Shown one piece after another: positions 7,553 to 16,207 of a stretch of DNA of 38,117 bases (position 1 is the first letter of the stretch; each line of letters opens with the position of its first letter). A program made the position numbers and the translations under genes. Under the pieces are notes generated by a model. It saw only the letters and a list, made by a program, of their open reading frames with translations, was not told where the DNA came from and searched no databases. The DNA comes from Bavariicoccus seileri WCC 4188 (lineage in GTDB: Bacteria; Bacillota; Bacilli; Lactobacillales; Aerococcaceae), in contig NZ_ATXL01000019.1 in assembly GCF_000421665.1 (NCBI RefSeq), positions 1 through 38,117 on the forward strand, written 5' to 3'.

Positions 7553-8926
7553 TTACTCTACAAATGGTTCTTCTTCTAAAGCATTTTGGGCAGCCAAGTT
7601 CAATAAGCTCCATTGGCGGTCAAATCCAGGTTGGAAGAAGAAATCAGCTTCTGCCAAGTTTTCAAGTGTCAAGTGGTTTTCTATGGCAAGAGCAATCACA
7701 TTTCCTTGAGCAGTAACATCATAGGTTGACAGAATAGCGCCACCTAAAATCAAGTGAGTGAATGGATCATAGAATAACTGAACAGACACTTCTGGATTAC
7801 CATTCTCTTCAGGAATGTATTTAGGACGTAAACTATCTTGGTAGAAGGATGAACGAGCTACGACATCTGCACGTTTAGCAGTGAAACTATTCAACCCACT
7901 TGTTGCGAAGTGATAGTCGAAAACACTCAAGGCAGATGAGCCCACGACACCACCAAATGGTTTTTCAGGTGTCTTTTCAAACAAGTGTTTGACCACATAG
8001 CGTGCTTCACGTCTAGCGACTGTCGCAAGTGCAATAGGCAATTTTTTGCGAGCAGGAATAGAGTAAGCAAGGGTTGCATCACCGACAGCATAAACATCGG
8101 GAATATTTGTTTGTAGATATTCATTGGTAATAATCCAGCCACGTCCATCTAAATTGACGGTTCCTTTGAGCCATTCCGTATTTGCTGTGACACCGGCAGC
8201 TTGGATGATCAAGTCAGTTTTTATTTCTCCGGTACTCGTCTTAATCGCTTCTACAGCACCTTTACCACTGAATTCAACAATTTGGGCGTTTGTAATAACC
8301 TTAACGCCTTTATCTTTCAAATGACCCTCAAGGATATCGGTCAATTCTTTATCTAGGTAGGTTCCTAAAGGACGGTCAATGACATCAAGAATGGTTACTT
8401 CTTTACCAGCTTTTCGAGCGGCTTCAGCAGCTTCGATACCGATGTAACCAGCCCCAACAACTGCAATGTGTTTCACTTCAGGGTCTTCTAATTTAGCTTT
8501 GATTTTTGTTGCCCAGTCATAACCACGCATTAAGAAGACATTTTCAAGCTCTGTACCTGGAACAGGCAATGAGTGGGGAGTAACACCTGAACTTAGGATT
8601 AATTTATCATAAGGATAATCTTCAGTTTGACCATCATGAGTAACAGTTACTGTTTTAACATCAGTATTAATGGCTTTAACTTCATGGTTATTCTTGATGG
8701 CAACGTTTGGTTGTGGAAAATCTTCTGGACGGAAGTTTCGCACGTCATTGACGTTTGTCACTTGATCTTCCAAATAAAGTTCCATCCCACATGACATAAA
8801 TGACACATAGTCACCAGCTTCAAATAAAGTGATGTCAACGTTATCACCATAACGTGATAATAACTCTAAGATAGATTGATGACCACCGTGTGATGCCCCA
8901 ACAATAACAACTTTCGTTTTCTCCAT
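7553..8926 (-). CDS. npr: NADH peroxidase-like flavoprotein (Npr/Nox family)
   Basis: 457 residues. These FAD enzymes reduce hydrogen peroxide (Npr) or oxygen (Nox) to water with NADH through a single cysteine that cycles to sulfenic acid. Seen here: FAD-binding IVGASHGGH with the active-site histidine (H13), redox cysteine C46 in SFMSCGMELYLED, the NADH-binding VVGAGYIGIEAAEA, YAVGDAT and the C-terminal dimer motif ADFFFQPGFDRQWS. The ASHGG start, LMRGYDW and DRPLGTYLDKE are closer to enterococcal Npr than to Nox, hence the name, but an oxidase activity cannot be excluded. AGGAGG precedes the ATG. It is transcribed alone, divergently from the gene at 9185, across an intergenic region with repeated TGACATTG motifs. 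Confidence 0.75.
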   Translation of the reverse strand: MEKTKVVIVGASHGGHQSILELLSRYGDNVDITLFEAGDYVSFMSCGMELYLEDQVTNVNDVRNFRPEDFPQPNVAIKNNHEVKAINTDVKTVTVTHDGQTEDYPYDKLILSSGVTPHSLPVPGTELENVFLMRGYDWATKIKAKLEDPEVKHIAVVGAGYIGIEAAEAARKAGKEVTILDVIDRPLGTYLDKELTDILEGHLKDKGVKVITNAQIVEFSGKGAVEAIKTSTGEIKTDLIIQAAGVTANTEWLKGTVNLDGRGWIITNEYLQTNIPDVYAVGDATLAYSIPARKKLPIALATVARREARYVVKHLFEKTPEKPFGGVVGSSALSVFDYHFATSGLNSFTAKRADVVARSSFYQDSLRPKYIPEENGNPEVSVQLFYDPFTHLILGGAILSTYDVTAQGNVIALAIENHLTLENLAEADFFFQPGFDRQWSLLNLAAQNALEEEPFVE

Positions 8927-9038
8927 TTAAAATCCTCCTTTTGATGTTGCTTAGAATAGCTCTAAACTACTCCTAAACTATGTTCAGTCTAACGCTCTTA
9001 TTTTAGAAACTCAAGCAATTGACTTTTGTATTTTGCGG

Positions 9039-9107
9039 TTGAAATTACCTGACATTGTTTTTATACTTAAGGCAATGTCACGGCTTACAACCAATGTCAT
9101 GACAGTG
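9039..9107. promoter_or_regulatory. Promoter flanked by an array of TGACATTG half-sites
   Basis: TTGAAA at 9039-9044, a 17-bp spacer and TATACT at 9062-9067 make a good plus-strand promoter. TGACATTG at 9050-9057 lies in the spacer and its inverse CAATGTCA at 9073-9080 just after the -10. A third site at 9092-9107 is CAATGTCA directly abutting TGACAGTG. Four half-sites in 58 bp between two divergent genes point to a dimeric regulator acting on one or both. The regulator is not identifiable. Confidence 0.6.
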
Positions 9108-9184
9108 ATTTAGAAAAACCACTCCATTTGATTAGAAACGGAAGCGAGAGAATATCCAGTCACTCAATATAGGAGGGAAAAAAG

Positions 9185-9910
9185 ATGAGTATCACATCTT
9201 CAGTGATGACTAATATGGACCAATTGCTTGCCACATGGCGTCAGGACGATCAAGATTTTGTCTGTGATGGTATTGTTGATTCGTCCCAGTTTTTTACTGA
9301 AAAGGTTAAGTTGTTGTTTGTACTAAAAGAAGCGGACAAAGGTGTTGGGACGGATCTCAGAGCTTACCTGAGAGAGTCTTCGGAGATTACTACACAGAAT
9401 CTTACCTGGTTAAGAGCAGCTAAATGGACAGATGGCATTATCAATTTTTTTGAGTATAATCGTCTATTCACTTGGCATCAGTTGACAGAAGAGTACCTAA
9501 AAAATCCGGCAGAATATTATAAAAAATGGCTGTCCAAAGTCTCGGTGGTTAATCTTAAGAAGACACCACCAAAAGGGCCATCCCGCTTGGAAGACATTAA
9601 AGCTTATAGTGAAGGTCCATTAAACCGTGAGTATCTTAAAAAGCAATTTGAGTTGATTGATCCTGATATCATTATTTTAGCTAGCGAAGTGGTTGAGTCA
9701 CTTTATCGTGAACTTAGCTCTGATTCATTACCCCTGAATGTTGTCGTGACACCTCATGTCAAGGGATGGATTGAAGGCGAAACAAATCGTTTGGTACTAT
9801 CAACTTATCATCTCTCAGATACTTTGTGTGAAGAGCCAAATGAAGTAGAGCATCAATTATGGTATCGGGACATGATGGAAGTTTTATCTCGTTTAGGACG
9901 CAATGGCTGA
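9185..9910 (+). CDS. Uncharacterised protein, possible uracil-DNA-glycosylase-like fold
   Basis: 241 residues, soluble, ATG at 9185 after AGGAGGG. I do not recognise the family with certainty. The order of elements, with an early beta-strand KLLFVLKEAD (about 42-51), a middle basic segment KTPPKGPS, a later DPDIIILAS strand (about 157-165) and a VTPHVKGW motif, is reminiscent of the uracil-DNA-glycosylase-like superfamily, where strand 1, a vIvllG-like strand and an HPS-like loop build the pocket. The catalytic residues of that superfamily are not clearly present. It is divergent from npr with operator-like repeats between them, so it may share a regulator with that peroxide-detoxifying gene. 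Confidence 0.5.
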   Translation: MSITSSVMTNMDQLLATWRQDDQDFVCDGIVDSSQFFTEKVKLLFVLKEADKGVGTDLRAYLRESSEITTQNLTWLRAAKWTDGIINFFEYNRLFTWHQLTEEYLKNPAEYYKKWLSKVSVVNLKKTPPKGPSRLEDIKAYSEGPLNREYLKKQFELIDPDIIILASEVVESLYRELSSDSLPLNVVVTPHVKGWIEGETNRLVLSTYHLSDTLCEEPNEVEHQLWYRDMMEVLSRLGRNG

Positions 9911-10090
9911 TGACGTTTTAAATGAGCATCTACAACATCGTATTGGGGCGCGAGTCGACGTCAGAAGAAATTGTTTTTTTAAAAGAACCAAATTCTTCAT
10001 TTTAAGGGATAGGGTATTTTAATGGAATAATCAAATAATTATCACTGATTTCTAATAAAACTCTTGTAAGGTATCAGAAGATGTTAGATA

Positions 10091-10175
10091 CTCCTTAGTA
10101 TAACGTCTCATGTGAGAGCTTGTGACACTGTGCTGTCAAAAGCTCTCACTGTGGCGGCACTAAGGAGGCTTTTTT
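10091..10175 (+). promoter_or_regulatory. Three-tier leader hairpin that hides the downstream Shine-Dalgarno sequence
   Basis: Three nested stems: CTCCTTAGT 10091-10099 with ACTAAGGAG 10159-10167; GTGAGAGCTT 10112-10121 with AAGCTCTCAC 10140-10149; TGACA 10123-10127 with TGTCA 10134-10138. Six T residues follow (10170-10175), then immediately the ATG at 10176. The outer 3' arm contains the AAGGAGG ribosome-binding sequence, so the fold could stop both transcription and translation. No T-box, SAM-III or preQ1-II consensus was recognised. Confidence 0.6.
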
Positions 10176-10544
10176 ATGTACGGTGTTAATCAAGCAATTG
10201 AAATACTGGTTCTTAATGACTATGCAGATCATTTATTACAATTTGATCCCATCATCGATTGTTCTCTAGGGTCAAACCCGTGGGGCGGTTGGCCTGGTTT
10301 GGTCTGGCATCCTGAACTATTTAAAACAATCGGGAGTTATCCGCACACTGAAAAGCAATTGCAAGAAGCGCTTATAGCGTATTATCACGATATAGCTGAG
10401 TTGACAACCGACCATATTCGGTTTGGCGGAGGATCAGTCGGTGTAATCTATACCTTTAACCGTTTATTCCTCAAGGAGCAAAAAGTTGTTATTGGTGTGG
10501 CACCACAATTTACAGCAATGTTACTGGTAGTATTCAATTTCTGA
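10176..10544 (+). pseudogene. Pyridoxal-phosphate aminotransferase (HisC-like), N-terminal remnant
   Basis: About 113 codons match the start of class I/II aminotransferases of the histidinol-phosphate type: DCSLGSNPWG near residue 30, LFKTIGSYPHTEKQLQEALIAYY, then IRFGGGSVGVIYTFNRLFL and QKVVIGVAPQFT, the strand just before the cofactor-binding region. It then runs out of frame after about position 10514 and stops at 10544. The PLP lysine and two thirds of the enzyme (normally about 350 residues) are gone. The downstream sequence is the C-terminal part of a different protein, so one deletion removed the 3' end of this gene and the 5' end of its neighbour. Confidence 0.8.
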
Positions 10545-10993
10545 CTGAGATGGGCAAAAGTGCCTCCTCCAAAAAGGAAACAATTCTAGGAGCAGTGCTT
10601 GGTGGGACAGCGCTGATGGTGTCCGGGTTCTTGTTAAATTTGGCTTTATTGTCTTATGCGGAGGAAACCGCAGGATTAGCTATTCCAAATCTTTATTTTG
10701 CGGAATTATTGTCTCCTATCTTTAGTTTTATTTTTTCGTTGATTTTATTGGGAGAGATTTTTAGTACAGCAACCCCAATGCTTTGGGTGTCAGCTACCCG
10801 AATCGCACCAGAAGGAAGTCAAAAGTATCGCATCAGTTTATTTGTGCTTTCGGTCTTAGCTTTCTTTGGCGGCCAATTGCCATTTGCAACCCTAGTAGGG
10901 ACGATCTACCCATATACTGGCTATCTAGGAATCGTTGTGATGGCAATGATTATATACAGAGAGCATATTGCATCGAAACTAAACAAGGTATGA
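10514..10993 (+). pseudogene. YkvI-like membrane protein, C-terminal remnant
   Basis: The reading frame is open from about 10514 (YSNVTGSIQFLTEMGKS) and continues through three or four hydrophobic segments: LGGTALMVSGFLLNLALL, LYFAELLSPIFSFIFSLILLG, ISLFVLSVLAFFGGQLPFA and TIYPYTGYLGIVVMAMII. The pattern matches the C-terminal third of YkvI-family membrane proteins, distant relatives of amino-acid permeases. The N-terminal segments are missing and the frame differs from the preceding aminotransferase remnant, so no fusion protein results. An ATG at 10550 could start a short product but has no convincing Shine-Dalgarno sequence. Confidence 0.6.
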
Positions 10994-11052
10994 TGTGAAA
11001 AGTGGTATTTGGTATAATGTGGTAAAGTCAAAATAGGAGAGGGGCTGCTTTT

Positions 11053-11860
11053 TTGTCAGTCATTGATGAGCTGGAAAAAAGAAACTCGGACAGCTAGAGC
11101 CAATTAAAAAACCTTATGATGTGTTAGCCCATCAGATACTTTCTATATTATTGGAACATAACGGGCTGCCGCTTTCTCAGTTCCAACGACTCATGAAAGA
11201 CTTCAAAACGGTTGCGAGGAATACTCGAGACGAGTTTGAACAGGTAACCGCTCATTTGTTTGAACAGTTTTATATCGACCTTCTAGATAATGATGCTATC
11301 ACTGGTATAGCTATAGAGCCTTTATTAAGGGGTCCCGACTTTTATGCACAATTTGTAACAGAAATTCAGTTTTCGGTCATCAGTGATGACCGAAAAAATA
11401 GGGGATATGCCCTTAATACCAGCACTAGCAGAGAATGTTAATATCTACCTTGGCGCAAAAGTGTGGAAAATCATTCGAATTGAGACAAGTAGTAAGAAAA
11501 TCATCGTTAAACATTCCGCTGACGGCAACGCGCCCATTTTCTTGTCAGGAAGTAACCCCATTATCCCATGCAATTAGACAAGAAATGAAACAGCTGTTGT
11601 ATGGTGTTGCACGATAACGGTCATGGGGACTGACCAGACAATTTCTTCCCTTATTTTCTTGATTATCAGTCAGAAATGGCAAGTCGAGGACTTGGTCACT
11701 GACTTTGAAGGAAATACTGAAACAGTTGATCAATTTATGGCTACCATTAAATATAAGCGCTTACTACCACACGACCTTCAAATTCGTTACATTTGTTATA
11801 ATTTTCTAGACTTGAAATCAACAATCTCTTATTTAAACAACATTACCAAAGACATTTGAG
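11053..11860 (+). pseudogene. Lhr-like DEAD/DEAH helicase, C-terminal remnant with several frameshifts
   Basis: A promoter-like TATAAT and AGGAGAGG precede a TTG start at 11053, but after about 14 codons the frame closes. The rest is C-terminal helicase sequence in pieces. KKPYDVLAHQILSILLEHNG and FEQVTAHLF are in one frame; the segment IGDMPLIPALAENVNIYLGA, then KVWKIIRIE, is in a second after an A-run at about 11390-11395; AIRQEMKQLLYGV is in a third after about 11565; and MGTDQTISSLIFLI with VTDFEGN follows another shift near 11612. The order (PLDVLA-like, fixed FYA-F, IG-lp, LaGr-W-V, then fold-back domain) is that of Lhr-type helicases. The motor domains are absent, so a large deletion and at least three indels have occurred. 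Confidence 0.65.
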
Positions 11861-11896
11861 TTAGATAGAAAAGGAACTTAAGCGGGAGGTGGGTAA

Positions 11897-12859
11897 ATGC
11901 GAAGACTTTTAATAACAGGTGGGGCTGGCTTTATTGGAACAAACTTTGTCCGTTATGTATTAGGAATCGACCATTCAGTAGAGATCACTGTGCTCGATTT
12001 GCTGACTTATGCGAGTCAAAAGGAGAATCTGCAGGGGTTACCAGTTAGTCGAGTTAGATTAGTGGTCGGAGATATTTGTGATGCACAGCTAGTTGATGAG
12101 CTCGTCAAAGAAACTGATGTTGTCGTCCATTTTGCGGCAGAAACGCATGTGGATAATAGTTTAAAGCAACCAGGTATTTTTGTGTCATCTAACTTGGTGG
12201 GAACGTTCACGATTCTAGAGGCTTGTCGCAAGTATAATAAACGATTGCATCACGTTTCAACGGACGAGGTTTTTGGAGACCTCCCGATAGATTCAACTGA
12301 ACGATTCAACGAAGAGTCACCATACCAACCGTCGAGTCCTTATTCAGCTACTAAGGCTGGCGCTGATTTTTTAGTTAGGGCTTGGATTCGGTCATTTGGG
12401 CTGATGGCGACCTTGTCGATCTGCTCGAATAATTATGGGCCATATCAACACCAAGAAAAATTTATACCACAGCAGATTACACGAATACTGTCGGGTCAAA
12501 AACCGGTATTGTATGGTAACGGGAAAAATGTGAGAGATTGGATTCATGTTGAAGACCACGTACGGGCTATTTGGTTAATTTTAAAGAAAGGTCGACCTAG
12601 TGACAGTTATGTGGTTGGAGTTAATGGAGAACATTCTAATCGATGGGTATTAGCGCAAATTTTGAGGATAATGGGGAAAGCTAGTGACGATTATGAGGAA
12701 GTTGCTGATCGACCGGGTCACGATCTCAGATATGCCCTTGATAGTTCGAAAATCACTGATGCGTTAGGTTTTGAACCCAAAAATACAGAGTTTGTAAAAG
12801 GCTTAACACAGACCATAGAATGGTATGACCAACACCGAGCTTTCTGGCAAAATCGCTAA
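11897..12859 (+). CDS. rmlB: dTDP-glucose 4,6-dehydratase-like NAD-dependent epimerase/dehydratase
   Basis: 320 residues, extended short-chain dehydrogenase fold. NAD-binding TGGAGFIG (7-14), the FAAETHVDNS segment typical of RmlB, the catalytic T122-D123-E124 triplet in STDEVFG, and YSATK (Y149, K153) are all in place, as are NNYGPYQ and the RDWIHVEDH nucleotide-binding stretch. RmlB makes dTDP-4-keto-6-deoxyglucose, the first dehydration step on the route to dTDP-rhamnose. AGGTGGG lies before the ATG. No rmlA, rmlC or rmlD is adjacent, and no glycosyltransferase, which is unusual. The protein is somewhat short for RmlB (usually 330-360), so another sugar-nucleotide dehydratase of the same family is possible. 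Confidence 0.7.
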   Translation: MRRLLITGGAGFIGTNFVRYVLGIDHSVEITVLDLLTYASQKENLQGLPVSRVRLVVGDICDAQLVDELVKETDVVVHFAAETHVDNSLKQPGIFVSSNLVGTFTILEACRKYNKRLHHVSTDEVFGDLPIDSTERFNEESPYQPSSPYSATKAGADFLVRAWIRSFGLMATLSICSNNYGPYQHQEKFIPQQITRILSGQKPVLYGNGKNVRDWIHVEDHVRAIWLILKKGRPSDSYVVGVNGEHSNRWVLAQILRIMGKASDDYEEVADRPGHDLRYALDSSKITDALGFEPKNTEFVKGLTQTIEWYDQHRAFWQNR

Positions 12860-12997
12860 AGTGTTTGGAATTATTTCAAGCTTTAAAACAACTTTATTTT
12901 ATTGAGACTACCGATACAGAGAAAAGCGATAGAAAACAAGCGATATAGGGAAATATAAACGTAAAATCAATCATAGGCAATAAGGGGGGATATCAAG

Positions 12998-14953
12998 GTG
13001 GAAGCATATTTAAATTTATTGGCAAAGGACTATGATTCGAGACAAAAGATTATCACAGAGTTGATCAACTTGGAGGCTATTTTGCATTTGCCAAAGGGGA
13101 CAGAATTATATATTAGTGATATTCATGGTGAATATGAAGGGTTTGATCATATACTAAGAACTTGTGCCGGTAATGTTCAGGAAAAAATCAATGACTGTTT
13201 CAAAGATGAGTTGTCCTTAAAGGAACGGCAAAAAATGACAGTATTGATTGCTTACCCAGATATTGTCATGGCGGAACGGACGGTTTTTGAGGTCAAAGAT
13301 GAGGCGTGGTATCGGCAAACGATTGATCAGTTGTTACAATTATTGATTTTTGTTTCAAGTAAATACACACGTTCAAAAGTCAGAAAGTTACTGCCGGTAC
13401 AATATGCCTACGTGATTGAAGAGTTGATTTATTCAGATAAGCATCTTCCTGATAAAGAAAATTACTTTTATACAGTATTAGATTATTTGATTGATCTTGC
13501 GGAAGGCAAGCAATTTATTATAGCGCTTGCCGACAGTATTCGGACGCTCATCATTGATCATGTTCATATTATTGGGGATATTTACGATAGAGGCACCGGG
13601 GCAGATTTGGTTATGGATCGTTTGATGGATAACCATGAGATCGATATTCAATGGGGAAACCATGATATTTTGTGGATGGGCGCTTTTTTTGGATCGAAAG
13701 AGTGTCTATTGACCTTACTTAGGATTGCTGCTCGTTATAATTATCTTTTTGATATAGAGAAAGCTTATGGCTTGAATCTCAGACCACTTTTCTTATTCGC
13801 CGAAAAGGCATACGATAAAAATTCCCTGTTTCAACCAAAGAAAGACAACAAACCCAAGTTGAAATTATCAGACGATGATTTGACCTTGCTTGAGAAGGTC
13901 CACCAGGCGCTCTCCATCATTCAATTCAAGCTTGAGGGACAATTAATCAAGCGTCGGCCAGAATTTGATATGGACCAGTCTAACGTCTTAGAGCACATCA
14001 ATTACGACCAGCAAACAATAGTAGTTAAAGGCAAGACCTATCAATTAGAGCAACCGTGTTTTCAAACGATTGACCCAATAGATCCTTTGAGATTAACCGA
14101 AGAAGAAGAACAAGTAATTCTTAGCCTTTTGGAGTCTTTCCAACATTCAGTTCGTTTAAAAGAACACATTAGCTTCTTGATGGACAAGGGAGGGATGTAT
14201 CTCAAGTATAATGGTCATCTGTTGTTCCATGGGTGCATTCCAATGCTTGAATCAGGTGAATTCATGCCGTTATCACTGAATGGAAAATCTTATAAAGGCA
14301 AAAGTTTACTTGATTTCTTTGATTACCACATTAGAAAGAGTCAACAATCACCTCATATCTCGACTGATTTCTCGACTGATTTGATTTGGTATTGTTGGTG
14401 TGGGCCAATTTCGCCATTGTTTGGTAAAGATCGGATGACGACATTTGAACGCTATTTTATAAAGAATAAAGAAACGCATAAAGAAATCGAAAATGTCTAT
14501 TTCAAGTTTCGGAATCACGAAGAGACGTGTTTGAAGATCCTTTCAGAATTTGGATTGACATTCTCGACTTCAAGAATTCTCAATGGTCATACACCCGTAA
14601 AGACCTTGCAAGGAGAATCACCAATCAGAGGGAATGGCTTGTTGTTTGTCATCGATGGAGGATTGTCTAAGGCTTATCAACCAAAGACCGGTATTGCTGG
14701 CTACTCTGTTTTGAACAATTCCTATGGTTTCCAGATTGTGACCCATCAACCATTTTTAGGGGTCCCATATATGCTAGAACGTCTGGATGACTCTTCTTCC
14801 TTAAAAAAGGTGATTGATCAGATTGATCATCGGCTATTGATTGAAGAGACAACGATTGGAGAAGAGCTTTTACGGCAAAAGCACCAATTATTAGCTTTAC
14901 TTGCCACTTATCAAAGCTCTCTGGCTTTGAATGAACGTTTTGAGATTGAGTGA
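12998..14953 (+). CDS. fbp: Class III fructose-1,6-bisphosphatase
   Basis: 651 residues, the usual size of the Firmicutes-type (class III) enzyme, which hydrolyses fructose 1,6-bisphosphate in gluconeogenesis and is unrelated to class I FBPase. The fold is a metal-dependent phosphoesterase: SDIHGEY (D41, H43), GDIYDRG (D194, D197), GNHD (220-223) and a late NGHTPV histidine supply the two-metal site. Translation starts at GTG 12998, preceded by AAGGGGGG at a fitting distance. It is transcribed alone with a 138-bp upstream gap. Nothing in the sequence looks damaged. Confidence 0.93.
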   Translation: MEAYLNLLAKDYDSRQKIITELINLEAILHLPKGTELYISDIHGEYEGFDHILRTCAGNVQEKINDCFKDELSLKERQKMTVLIAYPDIVMAERTVFEVKDEAWYRQTIDQLLQLLIFVSSKYTRSKVRKLLPVQYAYVIEELIYSDKHLPDKENYFYTVLDYLIDLAEGKQFIIALADSIRTLIIDHVHIIGDIYDRGTGADLVMDRLMDNHEIDIQWGNHDILWMGAFFGSKECLLTLLRIAARYNYLFDIEKAYGLNLRPLFLFAEKAYDKNSLFQPKKDNKPKLKLSDDDLTLLEKVHQALSIIQFKLEGQLIKRRPEFDMDQSNVLEHINYDQQTIVVKGKTYQLEQPCFQTIDPIDPLRLTEEEEQVILSLLESFQHSVRLKEHISFLMDKGGMYLKYNGHLLFHGCIPMLESGEFMPLSLNGKSYKGKSLLDFFDYHIRKSQQSPHISTDFSTDLIWYCWCGPISPLFGKDRMTTFERYFIKNKETHKEIENVYFKFRNHEETCLKILSEFGLTFSTSRILNGHTPVKTLQGESPIRGNGLLFVIDGGLSKAYQPKTGIAGYSVLNNSYGFQIVTHQPFLGVPYMLERLDDSSSLKKVIDQIDHRLLIEETTIGEELLRQKHQLLALLATYQSSLALNERFEIE

Positions 14954-15135
14954 TTGCTAGCTGTTAACAGCGTGTTAATTTCGTGTTATTAGTCTTAATG
15001 GATTGATTAAGTTATTTTAGGGGTTCTCATTTGTTAATCGCCATAAAAGATAATAAGATTAATCTATGTGTCTAAAATTGAAAAAGAGAAAAATTTCTTT
15101 TCTTTACAGGCATTAAAATCTTTTGGGGGATTGTT

Positions 15136-16008
15136 ATGGGGAATATATTGCTAGGACTTCTGCCAGCGCTGATGTGGGGAATTCAACCAGTTGTCATGCA
15201 AAAAATTGGCGGTAAGGCGACTAACCAACAAATGGGAATGTCGCTGGGGACGTTGCTATTTTCACTGGGCATACTGATTTTTCATCAACCTAATACTTGG
15301 ACATGGAATCTTGTTTTATCATCCTTTTTATGCGGGTTGGTGTGGTCTTATGGACAAATCAATCAAATCAAGAGTTTCCATCTGATTGGGGTGTCAAAGG
15401 CCATGCCGATATCTACTGGGGCACAATTGATTGGGACGGCATTGTTTGGCGTTTTATATTTTGGCGAATGGCAAACAACGATGCAATATGTTTTGGGAAT
15501 CACCGCGTTAGTGTTGATTATCATCGGTGTCACATGTACCGCTTACCAAGAAAAATCTGGTGAGGACAGCGAAGAGGGTCAAAATATGAAGAAAGGTTTG
15601 ATCATCTTAGCCCTATCAACAGTTGGGATGGTGTTGTATGCGGTTATTCCGAGAATAGCTGGTATCAATGGTTGGGATGCTGTCTTTCCGCAAGCTGTCG
15701 GGATGCTAGTTGGTGCGATAATCCTGTGTCACTTTGAGAAGAAACCAGATATTTGGGGGAAGAAATCCTTTCAAAATATCGCCACTGGGTTGGTGTTTGC
15801 TGTAGCTAATATTGGCTTGCTCTTATCGAATGAAGCAAACGGTGTCGCTGTTGGTTTTACCTTATCGCAAATGAATGTGGTTGTGTCGACCTTGGGAGGT
15901 TTCTTCTTCCTCCATGAAGTGAAGACGAAAAAGGAACTCTGGATTACCATCGCTGGTTTGGCTCTCGTAGTCATTGGTGGTATCTTGATTGGTCTGACAA
16001 AAGCCTAA
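15136..16008 (+). CDS. glcU: GRP-family sugar uptake protein (GlcU/RbsU type)
   Basis: 290 residues with ten predicted membrane segments, the layout of glucose/ribose porters (GRP, drug/metabolite transporter superfamily), which move sugar with protons. Typical stretches are LLPALMWGIQPVVMQKIGG at the N-terminus, WSYGQINQIKSFHLIGVSKAMPISTG in segments 3-4, and the second-half repeat with VGFTLSQMNVVVSTLGGFFFLHE. A charged cytoplasmic loop (about 139-151) separates the two five-helix halves. The substrate is probably glucose but ribose cannot be excluded. It stands alone, ATG after a GGGGG-containing Shine-Dalgarno sequence, and is closed by a clear terminator. Confidence 0.85.
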   Translation: MGNILLGLLPALMWGIQPVVMQKIGGKATNQQMGMSLGTLLFSLGILIFHQPNTWTWNLVLSSFLCGLVWSYGQINQIKSFHLIGVSKAMPISTGAQLIGTALFGVLYFGEWQTTMQYVLGITALVLIIIGVTCTAYQEKSGEDSEEGQNMKKGLIILALSTVGMVLYAVIPRIAGINGWDAVFPQAVGMLVGAIILCHFEKKPDIWGKKSFQNIATGLVFAVANIGLLLSNEANGVAVGFTLSQMNVVVSTLGGFFFLHEVKTKKELWITIAGLALVVIGGILIGLTKA

Positions 16009-16038
16009 CGCTCTAACCTATAGATGTTAAGTGTAACT

Positions 16039-16066
16039 GTCTCATCGTTTCGGTGAGACTTTTTTT
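16039..16066 (+). terminator. Intrinsic terminator after the GRP sugar transporter
   Basis: GTCTCATCG (16039-16047) pairs with CGGTGAGAC (16051-16059), followed by seven T residues. Confidence 0.85.
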
Positions 16067-16207
16067 GACGTTAATAAAGGGTCATTTGTCAGTTATAGTG
16101 GTAGTGTAGTGTCAAAAAATTCTGGAAAAAGGAGATCTTTTTCGGAAAAACAGTTGACAATGGTAGACGTGTTGGCCAAACTAATATAAAAGGAAAGAAG
16201 GGATCAT

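Noticed and set aside
9903-10022. Short open frames of about 27 and 40 codons just after the gene at 9185
   Set aside because: No ribosome-binding site of note, no recognisable protein pattern, and overlapping frames; probably noise.
10010-10175. Leader before the aminotransferase remnant considered as a T-box or known riboswitch
   Set aside because: No T-box antiterminator consensus, and no SAM-III or preQ1-II signature could be found; only the hairpin itself is supported.
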